Of a stretch of 64,000 nt of DNA, positions 53,328-63,040 are shown piece after piece (the first letter of the stretch is position 1; the number at the start of each line of letters is the position of its first letter). The notes under the pieces were generated by a model. It was not told the DNA's origin. It ran no database searches and saw only the letters and a program-made list of their open reading frames with translations. This DNA comes from Oceanihabitans sediminis (GTDB taxonomy: Bacteria; Bacteroidota; Bacteroidia; Flavobacteriales; Flavobacteriaceae), in contig NZ_QPIG01000001.1 in assembly GCF_003337215.1 (NCBI RefSeq), positions 372,001 to 436,000 on the forward strand, in the 5' to 3' direction. The position numbers and the translations under genes are program-made.

Positions 53328-54633
53328 CTTTCTATTTAAACATATAGACAATAGTGCTCTAATTGTATTTAGAATCCTTTTTGGCTTATTATGTTTTTTA
53401 GAATCCGTTGGGGCTATTTTCACAGGCTGGGTTAGCAGAGCTTTTGTAGACCCAAAATTCACTTTCACTTTTATTGGTTTTGGATGGTTACAACCGCTTC
53501 CGGGAAACGGCATGTATATTTACTATTTGGTCATGGGGATATTTGGCTTCCTGATCATGATTGGATATAAATACCGATTAAGCAGCATTGCTTTTGCACT
53601 TATGTGGACAGCCACTTATTTAATGCAAAAAGCATCTTACAACAACCATTATTACTTATTGGTTTTACTAAGCTTTATCATGATATTTCTACCTGCAAAT
53701 AAATATCATTCGGTCGATGCTAAAATTAATCCCGAAATAAAAAGTAATTCTATGCCGCAATGGTGTGCTTGGGTGTTTATTTTACAAATGTTTATTGTTT
53801 ACACCTACGGTTCTATTGCTAAAATATATCCAGATTGGCTAGATACAACTACCATGAAGATTTTCATGCAAGGAAAAAGAGACCTTCCTATTATTGGTGA
53901 GTTTCTTCAGCAAAACTGGATACATTACTTTCTAGCCTATGGAGGTATTCTTTACGATGGCCTAGTAGTTATTCTTCTGCTTTACAAACCAACTAGAAAA
54001 CTTGCTTTCTTCGGTTCTATTTTCTTTCATTTATTTAATTCTGCAGTGTTTCAGGTTGGAATTTTCCCATACTTAGCATTAGCTTTCAGTCTTTTCTTTT
54101 TTCCGCCTAAAACCATTAAAAATATCTTCTTTAAGAAAAAGGAGTTTTACGATAAAGACGAAATTATTGTTCCTAATTACAACAAAGCACTTATTACATT
54201 TTTTTCTATTTATTTTATCATACAGATTGCATTACCAATCCGTCACCACTTTATAAAAGACAATGTACTTTGGACAGAAGAAGGACATAGATTGTCTTGG
54301 CGCATGATGCTTAGAGCAAAATCTGGATTCATTACTTTTAAAATTAATGACAAGGGAAATAGTCAACAAGAAATCATAAAATTGGATGATTACCTAACGC
54401 AAAAACAAGTAAGATTGGTTAGCACCCACCCAGATGCCATGTGGCAATTTGCCCAGCGCCTCAAAGAAGAATACGCCGAAAAAGGAAGAGATATTGAAGT
54501 ATATATACACAGCAGCATAAGCATAAACGGAAGAAAACACCAAGACTATATTGATTCTGAAATAGACATTGCATCCGTTTCATGGAGCGCTTTTAAACAT
54601 AGCGATTGGATTTTACCTTCAAAACTAGATTAA
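53317..54633 (+). CDS. Vitamin-K-dependent gamma-carboxylase homologue (HTTM domain)
   Basis: 438 residues with several membrane helices in the first 300. It follows human GGCX motif by motif: SYNNHYYL with His111 (human His160), PANKYHSVDAK, FIVYTYGSIAKIYPDW with Lys169 (human catalytic Lys218), then GGILYDG, FFHLFNSAVFQVGIFPYLALA. In animals the enzyme turns protein Glu into Gla using reduced vitamin K; bacteria of this kind make menaquinone, so a similar reaction is conceivable. A soluble C-terminal domain follows (about 320-438). Overlaps ribF. Substrate unknown. Confidence 0.88.
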   Translation: MLNNFLFKHIDNSALIVFRILFGLLCFLESVGAIFTGWVSRAFVDPKFTFTFIGFGWLQPLPGNGMYIYYLVMGIFGFLIMIGYKYRLSSIAFALMWTATYLMQKASYNNHYYLLVLLSFIMIFLPANKYHSVDAKINPEIKSNSMPQWCAWVFILQMFIVYTYGSIAKIYPDWLDTTTMKIFMQGKRDLPIIGEFLQQNWIHYFLAYGGILYDGLVVILLLYKPTRKLAFFGSIFFHLFNSAVFQVGIFPYLALAFSLFFFPPKTIKNIFFKKKEFYDKDEIIVPNYNKALITFFSIYFIIQIALPIRHHFIKDNVLWTEEGHRLSWRMMLRAKSGFITFKINDKGNSQQEIIKLDDYLTQKQVRLVSTHPDAMWQFAQRLKEEYAEKGRDIEVYIHSSISINGRKHQDYIDSEIDIASVSWSAFKHSDWILPSKLD

Positions 54634-54706
54634 AAGCGGCTGCAATCTAAACTATTTCTTATTTTTGCACATTCCACTGAAATTTATCAGCTTAAAAACA
54701 CAAAAC

Positions 54707-55978
54707 ATGTTACAGGTACCATTTATTAGAGAGAACAAATATTTAGTAATTAAGAGTTTAGAAAAACGTAATTTCGATGCTTCAAAAATTATTGATGAAG
54801 TAATTACTCTTGATGAAGAGAGAAAACAAATTCAAACAACATTAGATAATACCCTTGCAGAATCTAATGCGATCTCCAAAGAAATTGGTATCCTTTTTAA
54901 ATCTGGTGAAGCGGAAAAAGCAAATGTTTTAAAAACTAAAACCTCAGCTTTAAAAGAAACTTCTAAAGAGTTAAACGAAAAGCTAAACAGTACTTTAGAA
55001 ACTTTACAGGACTTATTATATAAAATTCCAAACGTACCACATCCTTCTGTACCTGCAGGAAATTCAGAAGAGGACAACGAGGAAGTTTACAAAGAGGGAG
55101 ACGTTCCTACATTACACAGCAAAGCTTTACCACACTGGGAGCTTGCAAAGAAATATGATATCATCGACTTTGAGCTAGGTAATAAAATTACTGGAGCAGG
55201 ATTTCCTGTTTACAAAGGAAAAGGTGCTAGACTACAACGTGCATTAATCACTTATTTCTTAGATAAAAACACCGAAGCAGGTTATACAGAATACCAACTT
55301 CCACACTTAGTAAATGAAGCCTCAGGTTTTGGAACAGGGCAACTACCAGACAAAGAAGGACAAATGTATCATGTTACAGAAGATAATTTATACCTAATCC
55401 CTACAGCAGAAGTTCCTGGAACAAATATTTTTAGAGATGTTTTACTTAACGAGGCAGATCTTCCTATAGGCATTACAGGTTATACTCCGTGCTTTAGAAG
55501 AGAAGCCGGAAGCTACGGTGCACACGTTAGAGGACTAAACAGACTACACCAATTTGATAAAGTAGAGATCTTACGAGTAGAACACCCTGAGCGTTCTTAT
55601 GTTGCTTTAGACGAAATGGTAGAACACATTAAATCTATCTTAAAAGAATTAAAATTACCATACAGAATTTTAAGACTTTGTGGTGGAGATTTAGGTTTTA
55701 CATCTGCGTTAACCTATGATTTTGAATTATTCTCTACTGCTCAAGATAGATGGTTAGAAATCTCAAGTGTTTCAAACTTTGAAACTTTTCAAGCAAACAG
55801 ATTAAAACTACGTTTTAAAAATAGCGAAGGTAAAAATGAACTTGCCCATACTTTAAACGGAAGCTCTTTAGCTTTACCAAGAGTTTTAGCAGGAATCCTT
55901 GAAAATTACCAAACAGAAGAAGGAATTGTAATACCTGATGTATTAGTTCCTTATACAGGATTCAAAATCATTAACTAA
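54707..55978 (+). CDS. serS: Serine--tRNA ligase
   Basis: 423 residues from the ATG at 54707 (MLQVPFIRENKYLVI); an earlier in-frame TTG lies inside the -7 promoter element TATTTTTG (54660-54667). The N-terminal coiled-coil arm (about 25-105) contacts the tRNA long variable arm. The class II core has TAEVPGTNIFRDVLL, CFRREAGSYGAHVRGLNRLHQFDKVEI (motif 2) and LNGSSLALPRVLAGILENYQ (motif 3). Confidence 0.97.
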   Translation: MLQVPFIRENKYLVIKSLEKRNFDASKIIDEVITLDEERKQIQTTLDNTLAESNAISKEIGILFKSGEAEKANVLKTKTSALKETSKELNEKLNSTLETLQDLLYKIPNVPHPSVPAGNSEEDNEEVYKEGDVPTLHSKALPHWELAKKYDIIDFELGNKITGAGFPVYKGKGARLQRALITYFLDKNTEAGYTEYQLPHLVNEASGFGTGQLPDKEGQMYHVTEDNLYLIPTAEVPGTNIFRDVLLNEADLPIGITGYTPCFRREAGSYGAHVRGLNRLHQFDKVEILRVEHPERSYVALDEMVEHIKSILKELKLPYRILRLCGGDLGFTSALTYDFELFSTAQDRWLEISSVSNFETFQANRLKLRFKNSEGKNELAHTLNGSSLALPRVLAGILENYQTEEGIVIPDVLVPYTGFKIIN

Positions 55979-56030
55979 TTATAGATATTTCACAGAAAAA
56001 CCTACAATATTTTTAATATTTTACAAGTAA

Positions 56031-56075
56031 AGCGCTAAAAGTTCGTGCCATTCGTCGAATTTTTAGCGTTTTTTA
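56031..56075 (+). terminator. Intrinsic terminator after serS
   Basis: CGCTAAAAGTTCG / CGAATTTTTAGCG, 13-bp stem with one mismatch, then TTTTTT. Confidence 0.85.
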
Positions 56076-56434
56076 TGGTTTTTTGATTTTTTTTTATGAT
56101 GTTTATAAAACCAAACTCTAAAAACCTATTTATGAATGAAGAATATCCTTCGTGTTTTTCTTCTAGTTATTTTGATTTTTGTTGCTATTAAAGTTTTATT
56201 CTAGGGTTTTGGTTGATTATTCCTATGAATAATTCTGCAATAGCGGCGAATTATTAAGGATATTTGAAAAAAGTCCCAGTCTAGTTTTTGAATCATGTTA
56301 AATTGACATCGATTAATAGCACAATAATTTAGATTGGTAAATGCCTGAAATAATATTTCAGGCATTTTTTTATATTCTTATTCACAACATCTACAACTTA
56401 CATTTCTTATATTTACCCAAAGTAGTTTTAAAAA
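56076..56434 (+). other. Intergenic region with a second, orphan terminator
   Basis: 359 bp between the serS terminator and the TPR gene. No credible gene; the longest frame after an ATG upstream of the hairpin is 19 codons (56132). A strong terminator (ATGCCTGAAA / TTTCAGGCAT then TTTTTTT, 56340-56371) stands here without a gene before it, so a short RNA between the two terminators is possible. Confidence 0.4.
56340..56371 (+). terminator. Orphan terminator upstream of the TPR gene
   Basis: 10-bp perfect stem ATGCCTGAAA / TTTCAGGCAT with a 5-nt loop and seven T; 270 bp after the serS terminator. Confidence 0.85.
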
Positions 56435-58216
56435 ATGCGGTTTTTATTTATAATCTTTTTTGTTTTTTGTTTTCAAGCAATAGCACAAGACCAAGATGTT
56501 ATTGTGGCAAAAGAGTATTTTAAAAATGGAGAGTTTGAAAAAGCGCAAATTCTATATAAAAAGCTTATCCAAAAAGATCCTTATAACTATAACTACCTTA
56601 CCCAATTAGTTAAAACACACCAACAGTTAGAACAATTAGATAAGGCTCAAGAGCTACTAGAACTACAAATTTCAAGAAGAAACTATCCTGCGCTATTTGT
56701 AGAGTTAGGTTATAACTTCCAACTTCAAAATAACCTAGAAGAAGCAAATAGCAACTACAACAAAGCTATAGAAACTATTAATTCCAATGTTTCGTATGCA
56801 TATTCCGTTGGTCGTTCGTTTGAAGATCACTCCCTTTTAGAACAAGCCATAGCAACCTATGAGAAAGCAATGGAGCTAAAACCAGACTTCAACTTCAACA
56901 TACAATTAGCTAGAATATATGGAGAACAAGGAAATGTAGAAAAGATGTTTTCTAGCTATATAAACTTCATTCAAAGCAATGAAAAGTATATTCCTACTAT
57001 AAAAAATTCCTTCAGTGAGTTTGTTAGTGAAGACAAAAACAACCCAAATAACAAAATCCTGAATAAGATTCTATTAAAGAAAATTCAAGAAACACCAGAC
57101 TTACTTTTCAATGATTTATTGAGTTGGTTGTACATGCAACAAAAAGAATATTATAAGGCATTTCTTCAGGAAAAAGCCATATTCAAAAGAAACCCAGAAA
57201 GTTTATACCGAATAGAAAGTGTTGCATTGGTAGCTGCAAGCGATAAGCAAGACGATATTGCTAAAGAAATATTTGAGTATATCATAGAAATTGCTTCAGA
57301 TCCAGGTATCACCCTAAAGGCACATAGTAATATTCTTCAGATAGAAATTAAAAACGCACAAGAGAAAGATTATCCAGATTTAAACAAGAAATACCTAAAC
57401 CTATTAGAAACCTACGGAAGGTTCCCTGGCACAATAGACCTACAAGTGGATTACGCGCACTTTTTAGCCTTTAACTTAAGAGATACAGAGCAAGCGAGCA
57501 ATGTTTTAAAAGAAAGCTTAAAACTAAACCTATCAAGTCACCAAGAAGCCAAGGTGAAATTAGAATTAGGAGACATTTTAGTTTTACAAGAAAAATTTAA
57601 CGAAGCATTAATTTACTATACCCAAATTCAAAGAAATCTAAAAAACAGCACCATATCGCAAACAGCTCGTTTTAAAGTAGCAAAAACTAGTTATTATAAG
57701 GGCGATTTTAAATGGGCAGAGTCGCAACTAAATATATTAAAAACTTCCACTTCGCAACTCATAGCAAATGATGCTTTAGACTTGAAACTACTAATTTCAG
57801 ATAATAAATTCGAAGATTCCACACAAACAGCATTAAAACTATATGCTAAAGCCGATTTGTTAGAATTTCAAAATAAAACTAAAGAAGCCATAATAGTTTT
57901 AGATAAGATTTTACAAGCACACAAAACCGAAACTATTGTAGATCAAGCGCTTTTTAAACAAGCATACCTTTTTGAAAGAAAAAAACTTTATGAAAAGGCC
58001 GAAGAAAATTACAAACAAATAATCGCTAATTATAAAGAAGAAATATTAGCAGACGATGCGCTTTTCTACCTAGCTAACTTATATAAAGACATCCTAGACC
58101 AGCCCGAAAAGGCAAAGGAGCTATATGAGGAAATTCTTTTCAATCACCAAGACAGTATTTATTTTATAGAAGCTAGAAAAAACTACAGAATGCTTCGCGG
58201 AGACGCCATTAACTAA
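56435..58216 (+). CDS. Secreted tetratricopeptide-repeat protein
   Basis: 593 residues with a signal peptide (MRFLFIIFFVFCFQAIAQ). The whole mature chain is made of TPR-like helical pairs: AKEYFKNGEFEKAQILYKKLIQKDP, ELGYNFQLQNNLEEANSNYNKAIE, AIATYEKAMELKPDFNFNIQLARIY, and at the end KAEENYKQIIANYKEEILADDALFYLANLYKD. Periplasmic protein-protein scaffold is the usual role. Located with DUF4286, ksgA and mgtE. Confidence 0.9.
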   Translation: MRFLFIIFFVFCFQAIAQDQDVIVAKEYFKNGEFEKAQILYKKLIQKDPYNYNYLTQLVKTHQQLEQLDKAQELLELQISRRNYPALFVELGYNFQLQNNLEEANSNYNKAIETINSNVSYAYSVGRSFEDHSLLEQAIATYEKAMELKPDFNFNIQLARIYGEQGNVEKMFSSYINFIQSNEKYIPTIKNSFSEFVSEDKNNPNNKILNKILLKKIQETPDLLFNDLLSWLYMQQKEYYKAFLQEKAIFKRNPESLYRIESVALVAASDKQDDIAKEIFEYIIEIASDPGITLKAHSNILQIEIKNAQEKDYPDLNKKYLNLLETYGRFPGTIDLQVDYAHFLAFNLRDTEQASNVLKESLKLNLSSHQEAKVKLELGDILVLQEKFNEALIYYTQIQRNLKNSTISQTARFKVAKTSYYKGDFKWAESQLNILKTSTSQLIANDALDLKLLISDNKFEDSTQTALKLYAKADLLEFQNKTKEAIIVLDKILQAHKTETIVDQALFKQAYLFERKKLYEKAEENYKQIIANYKEEILADDALFYLANLYKDILDQPEKAKELYEEILFNHQDSIYFIEARKNYRMLRGDAIN

Positions 58217-58319
58217 AGTAAAATTCCCACATTATTCAGCAAAAAAAGACAAAACGCTTTGATGCTGCACTAGAACTTCTGTTATTTGTAGTATCTTTTT
58301 AAATTAGAAACGTAGCAGG

Positions 58320-58643
58320 ATGATAATATACAACGTAACCGTTAATATAGACGAGAGTATTCATGACGATTGGATGCTTTGGATAAAAGAACATATTCCG
58401 CAAGTACTAGGAACTGGTAATTTCACAGAAGCCAAACTTACAAGAGTTTTAGTTGAAGAAGAAATGGGCGGACTCACCTACTCTATTCAATACCGAGCAA
58501 AATCTCGTGAGCATCTAGATAAATATTATAGAGAAGATGCCGAAAGACTAAGAGCAGATGGATCTTTGAAGTTTGCAGATAAAATGTTAGCTTTTAGAAC
58601 AGAATTAGAAATAGTAGACGAATTTTCTGTAACTTTCAAATAA
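58320..58643 (+). CDS. DUF4286 family protein
   Basis: 107 residues: MIIYNVTVNIDESIHDDWMLWIKEHIPQVLGTGNFTEAKLTRVL followed by TYSIQYRAKSREHLDKYYREDAERLRADGSLKFADKMLAFRTELEIV. A small dimeric alpha/beta-barrel-like fold (ferredoxin-like) is likely. Conserved next to ksgA in Bacteroidota as far as I know, function unknown. Confidence 0.88.
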   Translation: MIIYNVTVNIDESIHDDWMLWIKEHIPQVLGTGNFTEAKLTRVLVEEEMGGLTYSIQYRAKSREHLDKYYREDAERLRADGSLKFADKMLAFRTELEIVDEFSVTFK

Positions 58644-58696
58644 TTCTATCCTAACAGGTCGAAGTATAATTACATATAAAAATAAATCGTGAATTC

Positions 58697-59488
58697 GTGG
58701 GCAATCAACACCAAGTAAAAGCAAAAAAACATTTAGGACAGCATTTTTTAAACGATGAATCTATCGCAAAAAGAATTGCAGACACCCTAAGCCTTAAAAA
58801 CTATAAAACCGTTTTAGAGATTGGCCCAGGAACCGGAGTTTTAACCAAGTATTTGCTAAAAAAAGATATTACAACCCATGTCATTGAAATTGACACAGAA
58901 TCTGTAGAATACTTAAAAAACAACTACTTAAATTTAGCTTCTAGAATTATAGAAAAAGACTTTTTAAAGTACGATTTAAACGAAGTTTTTAAAGGCGAAC
59001 CATTTGCCATTATAGGAAACTTCCCTTATAATATTTCTACTCAAATCGTTTTTAAAACCTTAGAAATGCGCGATCAAATTCCGGAGTTTTCTGGAATGTT
59101 TCAAAAGGAAGTCGCAGAGCGTATCTGCTCTAAAGAAGGTTCTAAAGTTTACGGAATTCTTTCAGTATTAGCACAAGCATTTTATGATGCCGAATATTTA
59201 TTTACTGTACCTCCAGAAGTTTTTAATCCGCCACCAAAAGTAGAATCTGGGGTCCTTCGACTTACAAGAAAAGAAAACTACACTTTACCGTGTAACGACA
59301 AGTTACTTTTTAAAGTAGTAAAAGCAGCTTTTCAACAAAGAAGAAAAACGCTTCGAAACAGCTTAAAAATCTTTAATTTATCCGATAATCTAAGAGAAGA
59401 TGTTATCTTTGGCAAACGCCCAGAACAATTAAGTGTGCAACAGTTTATAGAACTTACACAGCTAATTGAAAATGATATTAACGAATAA
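58697..59488 (+). CDS. ksgA: 16S rRNA dimethyladenosine transferase
   Basis: 263 residues. It dimethylates A1518 and A1519 of 16S rRNA late in small-subunit assembly. Motifs: [38 protein letters not shown] (SAM site), [16 protein letters not shown] (catalytic NxPY), [14 protein letters not shown]. The start codon is GTG at 58697; no ATG is available between it and the conserved HLGQHFL. Confidence 0.96.
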   Translation: MGNQHQVKAKKHLGQHFLNDESIAKRIADTLSLKNYKTVLEIGPGTGVLTKYLLKKDITTHVIEIDTESVEYLKNNYLNLASRIIEKDFLKYDLNEVFKGEPFAIIGNFPYNISTQIVFKTLEMRDQIPEFSGMFQKEVAERICSKEGSKVYGILSVLAQAFYDAEYLFTVPPEVFNPPPKVESGVLRLTRKENYTLPCNDKLLFKVVKAAFQQRRKTLRNSLKIFNLSDNLREDVIFGKRPEQLSVQQFIELTQLIENDINE

Positions 59489-59530
59489 AATCTTTGTCGT
59501 TTCGATAGAGTGAAAAGATTAATAAATCTC

Positions 59531-60904
59531 ATGTCTGAAGAAAACGAAAACATACAATTTGAACTTACCGACGAACTTATAAAACAAGTTGAAGACCTTA
59601 TCGCTATTCAAGATGATAAGGAACTACAACGATTGCTTAATGAGTTTCACTATGCGGATATTGCAGAAATTCTAGATGAAGTAAATCTAGAAGAAGCCAT
59701 GTATGTTATCAAACTTCTAGATTCCGAAACCACTTCAGAGGTTTTAATGGAGCTAGACGAGGACAATCGTGAGAAAGTTCTTAAAAATCTTTCCAACAAA
59801 GAGATTGCAGATGAGATTCAAGAGCTAGACACCGATGATGCGGCAGATATTATTGCCGAACTTCCTGAAGAACGTCAAGCAGAAGTAATCTCGCAAATTG
59901 CAGACGAAGAGCACAAAGCAGAAATCACCGAACTTTTAGCATACGACGAGGACACCGCCGGTGGACTTATGGCTAAAGAGTTGGTGAAAGTTTATGAAAC
60001 ATGGACGGTTGCCGGATGTTTACGTCGCATAAGAGCACAAGCAAAAGATGTAAGAAGGGTGCACTCCATTTATGTGGTTAACAAACAAAATAAATTGGTT
60101 GGTCGCCTTTCATTAAAAGATTTAATTGTTGCCAAAAGCGAACAAAAAATCGCAGACATCTACATCACTAGTGTAGATTATGTAAAAGTAGATGAAGATG
60201 CAGTAGAAGTTGCTAGAGTGATGCAAAAGTATGACTTGGAAGCTATTCCAGTTGTAGATGAAAATATGGTACTTCTTGGCCGCATTACCATTGATGATAT
60301 CGTAGATGTAATTAGAGACGAGGCCGATAAAGATTACCAATTAGCAGCCGGTATTTCACGAGATGTAGAAGCAGATGATAGCATTTGGAAACTAACTCTC
60401 GCGCGCCTACCATGGTTACTAATCGGGATGTTTGGAGGTTTAGGAGCCGCTAGTATTATTGAATATTTCAATGAAAGCATGGGAGCATTCATTGTTCTTT
60501 TAAGCTTTGTTCCACTTATACAAGCAACCGCAGGAAACGTTGGAGTACAATCTTCGGCAATTATCGTACAAGGATTAGCAAACGACAGCATAGATGGCAA
60601 CATCTTAAAACAACTCTTAAAAGAATTTCTTTTAGGCCTAGTAAACGGTTTCGCCATTGCCCTTATAGGATTATTAATCACTCATTTTGTTTTTGGCACA
60701 CCATATATCGTATCCATCACCATAGCAATTGCACTAATTACCGTAATTGTAATGGCCGCATTAATAGGTACATTTATTCCAATATTTTTAAACAAAAGAG
60801 GCATAGATCCAGCAGTTGCAACAGGTCCCTTTATCACAACAAGCAATGATGTTTTTGGGATACTAACCTACTTTCTAATTGCAAAAATTATACTAGGGTT
60901 TTAA
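59531..60904 (+). CDS. mgtE: Magnesium transporter MgtE
   Basis: 457 residues from the ATG at 59531; an upstream GTG at 59510 would add seven residues. Order: N-domain (about 1-130, a superhelix with DDAADIIAELPEERQAEVISQI), CBS pair (about 130-250, with DTAGGLMAKELVKVYETWTV and ITIDDIVDVIRDEADKD), a connecting helix and five membrane helices with the selectivity region PLIQATAGNVGVQSSAIIVQG and NDVFGILTYFLIA. A Mg2+-gated channel in the inner membrane. Confidence 0.96.
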   Translation: MSEENENIQFELTDELIKQVEDLIAIQDDKELQRLLNEFHYADIAEILDEVNLEEAMYVIKLLDSETTSEVLMELDEDNREKVLKNLSNKEIADEIQELDTDDAADIIAELPEERQAEVISQIADEEHKAEITELLAYDEDTAGGLMAKELVKVYETWTVAGCLRRIRAQAKDVRRVHSIYVVNKQNKLVGRLSLKDLIVAKSEQKIADIYITSVDYVKVDEDAVEVARVMQKYDLEAIPVVDENMVLLGRITIDDIVDVIRDEADKDYQLAAGISRDVEADDSIWKLTLARLPWLLIGMFGGLGAASIIEYFNESMGAFIVLLSFVPLIQATAGNVGVQSSAIIVQGLANDSIDGNILKQLLKEFLLGLVNGFAIALIGLLITHFVFGTPYIVSITIAIALITVIVMAALIGTFIPIFLNKRGIDPAVATGPFITTSNDVFGILTYFLIAKIILGF

Positions 60905-61152
60905 TATTTAGAGCGTTTACTACTTCGCTTTTCAAGCTTATTACCAGATTCAGCTTCCGTACTTCGCTTCGTAGTACCGCGCTTTCACTACTCGCTTTTT
61001 TATTTCAGATAAAAAGAGCTCAAACATACCGTTCAATCGCTAACGCAGAACTAAAAATAAACTTTATTCTTTCTAAGAAAACAATTGAGAAGTAAAAAGT
61101 TTGTATTTTTACTTAACAAACTAAATCCTTCCCTTCACCAAGGGAGTTTCTT

Positions 61153-62088
61153 ATGAAAATACTTCACCTAGATACCAATCATGCCCTTTTAATAAATCAA
61201 TTACATAATTTAGGACATATAAACGAGGAGGATTATAACTCCTCTAAAACAGAAATTGAAGCCAAAATTGCAAAGTACGATGGCATTGTAATTAGAAGTA
61301 GGTTTACCATAGACAAAAGCTTTATAGATGCGGCTAGCAATCTAAAATTTATAGCTCGTGTTGGGGCTGGTTTAGAAAATATAGACTGCGATTATGCAGC
61401 TTCTAAAAACATTCATTTAATTTCTGCTCCAGAAGGAAATAGAAACGCAGTTGGCGAACATAGTTTAGCCATGCTACTTTCCCTTTTTAACAAACTAAAT
61501 AAAGCCGATAAAGAAGTAAGAGCAGGCAAATGGCTTCGCGAAGAAAATCGCGGAGTGGAATTAGATGGAAAAACCGTTGGACTTATAGGCTACGGCAATA
61601 TGGGTAAAGCCTTTGCTAGAAAACTTCAGGGTTTTGAAGTAGATGTTTTATGCTATGATATTAAAGAAAATGTTGGCGATAAAAATGCAGAGCAAGTTCC
61701 CTTAGAAATCTTATTTCAAGAAGCAGATGTATTAAGCCTACACACGCCCGAAACCTTATTAACTAGAAATATGATTAATAAAGAATTCATCAATAATTTC
61801 GTAAAACCTTTTTGGCTTATCAATACAGCACGAGGCAAAAGTGTTGTTACAGCAGATTTGGTTTCTGCATTAAAATCTGGTAAAATTTTAGGCGCAGGAC
61901 TAGATGTTTTAGAATATGAAAAATCTTCCTTTGAAAGTTTATTTACTTCAGAAATACCAGAGGCTTTTCAATATCTAATTCAATCTGAAAACGTAATACT
62001 TTCCCCGCATGTAGCTGGCTGGACCAAAGAAAGTAAAGAAAAACTAGCACAAACCATCGTAGATAAAATCCAAACCTTTACAGAATAA
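61153..62088 (+). CDS. D-isomer-specific 2-hydroxyacid dehydrogenase (phosphoglycerate dehydrogenase-like)
   Basis: 311 residues. Rossmann motif GLIGYGNMGKAFARKL with the NAD-specific acidic residue in LCYDIKE; catalytic Arg in NTARGKSVV, Glu in LDVLEYE and His in LSPHVAGWT. Without the ACT domain of SerA, and the substrate loop fits PGDH-like or related acids; the precise substrate is open. Small hairpin CCCTTCACCAAGGG just before the start (61131-61144). Confidence 0.88.
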   Translation: MKILHLDTNHALLINQLHNLGHINEEDYNSSKTEIEAKIAKYDGIVIRSRFTIDKSFIDAASNLKFIARVGAGLENIDCDYAASKNIHLISAPEGNRNAVGEHSLAMLLSLFNKLNKADKEVRAGKWLREENRGVELDGKTVGLIGYGNMGKAFARKLQGFEVDVLCYDIKENVGDKNAEQVPLEILFQEADVLSLHTPETLLTRNMINKEFINNFVKPFWLINTARGKSVVTADLVSALKSGKILGAGLDVLEYEKSSFESLFTSEIPEAFQYLIQSENVILSPHVAGWTKESKEKLAQTIVDKIQTFTE

Positions 62089-62118
62089 AAACAAAATCTT
62101 AATTCAACCTTACAATAA

Positions 62119-62544
62119 ATGAAAATAATACTTAAAAATATTTCCGCTGTAATCCTTGGATGGGTTGTAGGTAGCTTTATAAACATGTCCCTTGTTCAAG
62201 TAGGAAACAGTGTTTATCCAATAAAAGGTATAGATCCAAACGACATGCAGGCTTTAGCCGAAATTATGCCAACATTAGATACGCAACATTTTATATTTCC
62301 TTTTTTAGCGCATGCTTTAGGAACATTAGTAGGTGCTATGGTCGCTTATGTTATAGCACATAATCATAAAATGAAATTCGCTTTAAGCATAGGAGGTTTC
62401 TTTTTACTAGGAGGAATTGCCGTTAACTATATGCTAACGGGTCCTGCTTGGTTTACAGTTTTAGATATTGTTGCTGCTTATATACCAATGGCTTGGGTTG
62501 GCGGAAATTTGATGGGTAGATTATTAAAAAAAGAAACAAAGTAA
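62119..62544 (+). CDS. Four-helix integral membrane protein, unknown
   Basis: 141 residues with four hydrophobic segments (about 6-28, 55-82, 88-106, 113-133) and a Pro/Gly-containing MQALAEIMPTLDTQHFIFPFLAHALGTLVG loop. Basic C-terminal tail (RLLKKETK). No known family recognised. 14 bp before the next gene. Confidence 0.75.
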   Translation: MKIILKNISAVILGWVVGSFINMSLVQVGNSVYPIKGIDPNDMQALAEIMPTLDTQHFIFPFLAHALGTLVGAMVAYVIAHNHKMKFALSIGGFFLLGGIAVNYMLTGPAWFTVLDIVAAYIPMAWVGGNLMGRLLKKETK

Positions 62545-62558
62545 ATCAATAAAAAATC

Positions 62559-63014
62559 ATGCAATACGAAGCAAGTTCTGCAGAAGACTATATAAATCAG
62601 ATTCCAGAAGAAAGACAAGAGGTTTTTAAAAAACTTAGAAACACCATAAAAGAAAACCTTCCTAAAGACTTAGAAGAAGGTATTCAATTTGGTATGATAG
62701 GCTATTACGTACCCCATTCGGTATATCCTGATGGTTACCATTGTAACCCCAAAATCCCACTACCTTTTATGAGTTTGGCTTCCCAAAAAAATTCTATAAA
62801 TCTTTACCATAGTGGTATTTATGCAAAAAAAGAAATTCAGGATTGGTTTGTAGCAGAATACCCTAAGCACTGCAAGAGAAAACTTGATATGGGAAAAAGC
62901 TGTATTCGATTTAAAAAGTTTGAAGAAATTCCATTTGATTTAATTGCGGAATTATGCCGCAAAATCACCACTCAAGAATGGATTGATATTTACGAAGCAC
63001 AAATAAAAAAATAG
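62559..63014 (+). CDS. DUF1801 domain protein (YdhG-like)
   Basis: 151 residues. EDYINQIPEERQEVFKKLRNTIKENLPKDLEEGIQFGMIGYYVPH is the DUF1801 N-terminal pattern, with KKEIQDWF and GKSCIRFKKFEEIPFDLIAELCRK following. Related to frataxin-like IscX/YdhG folds; no activity proven. Short gaps of 14 and 26 bp to its neighbours suggest a common transcript. Confidence 0.88.
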   Translation: MQYEASSAEDYINQIPEERQEVFKKLRNTIKENLPKDLEEGIQFGMIGYYVPHSVYPDGYHCNPKIPLPFMSLASQKNSINLYHSGIYAKKEIQDWFVAEYPKHCKRKLDMGKSCIRFKKFEEIPFDLIAELCRKITTQEWIDIYEAQIKK

Positions 63015-63040
63015 TCATTTATTTTAAGGAAACACAAGCT

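Noticed and set aside
56341-56523. 60-codon frame overlapping the start of the TPR gene
   Set aside because: Begins inside the orphan terminator hairpin and conflicts with the signal peptide of the TPR protein in another frame.
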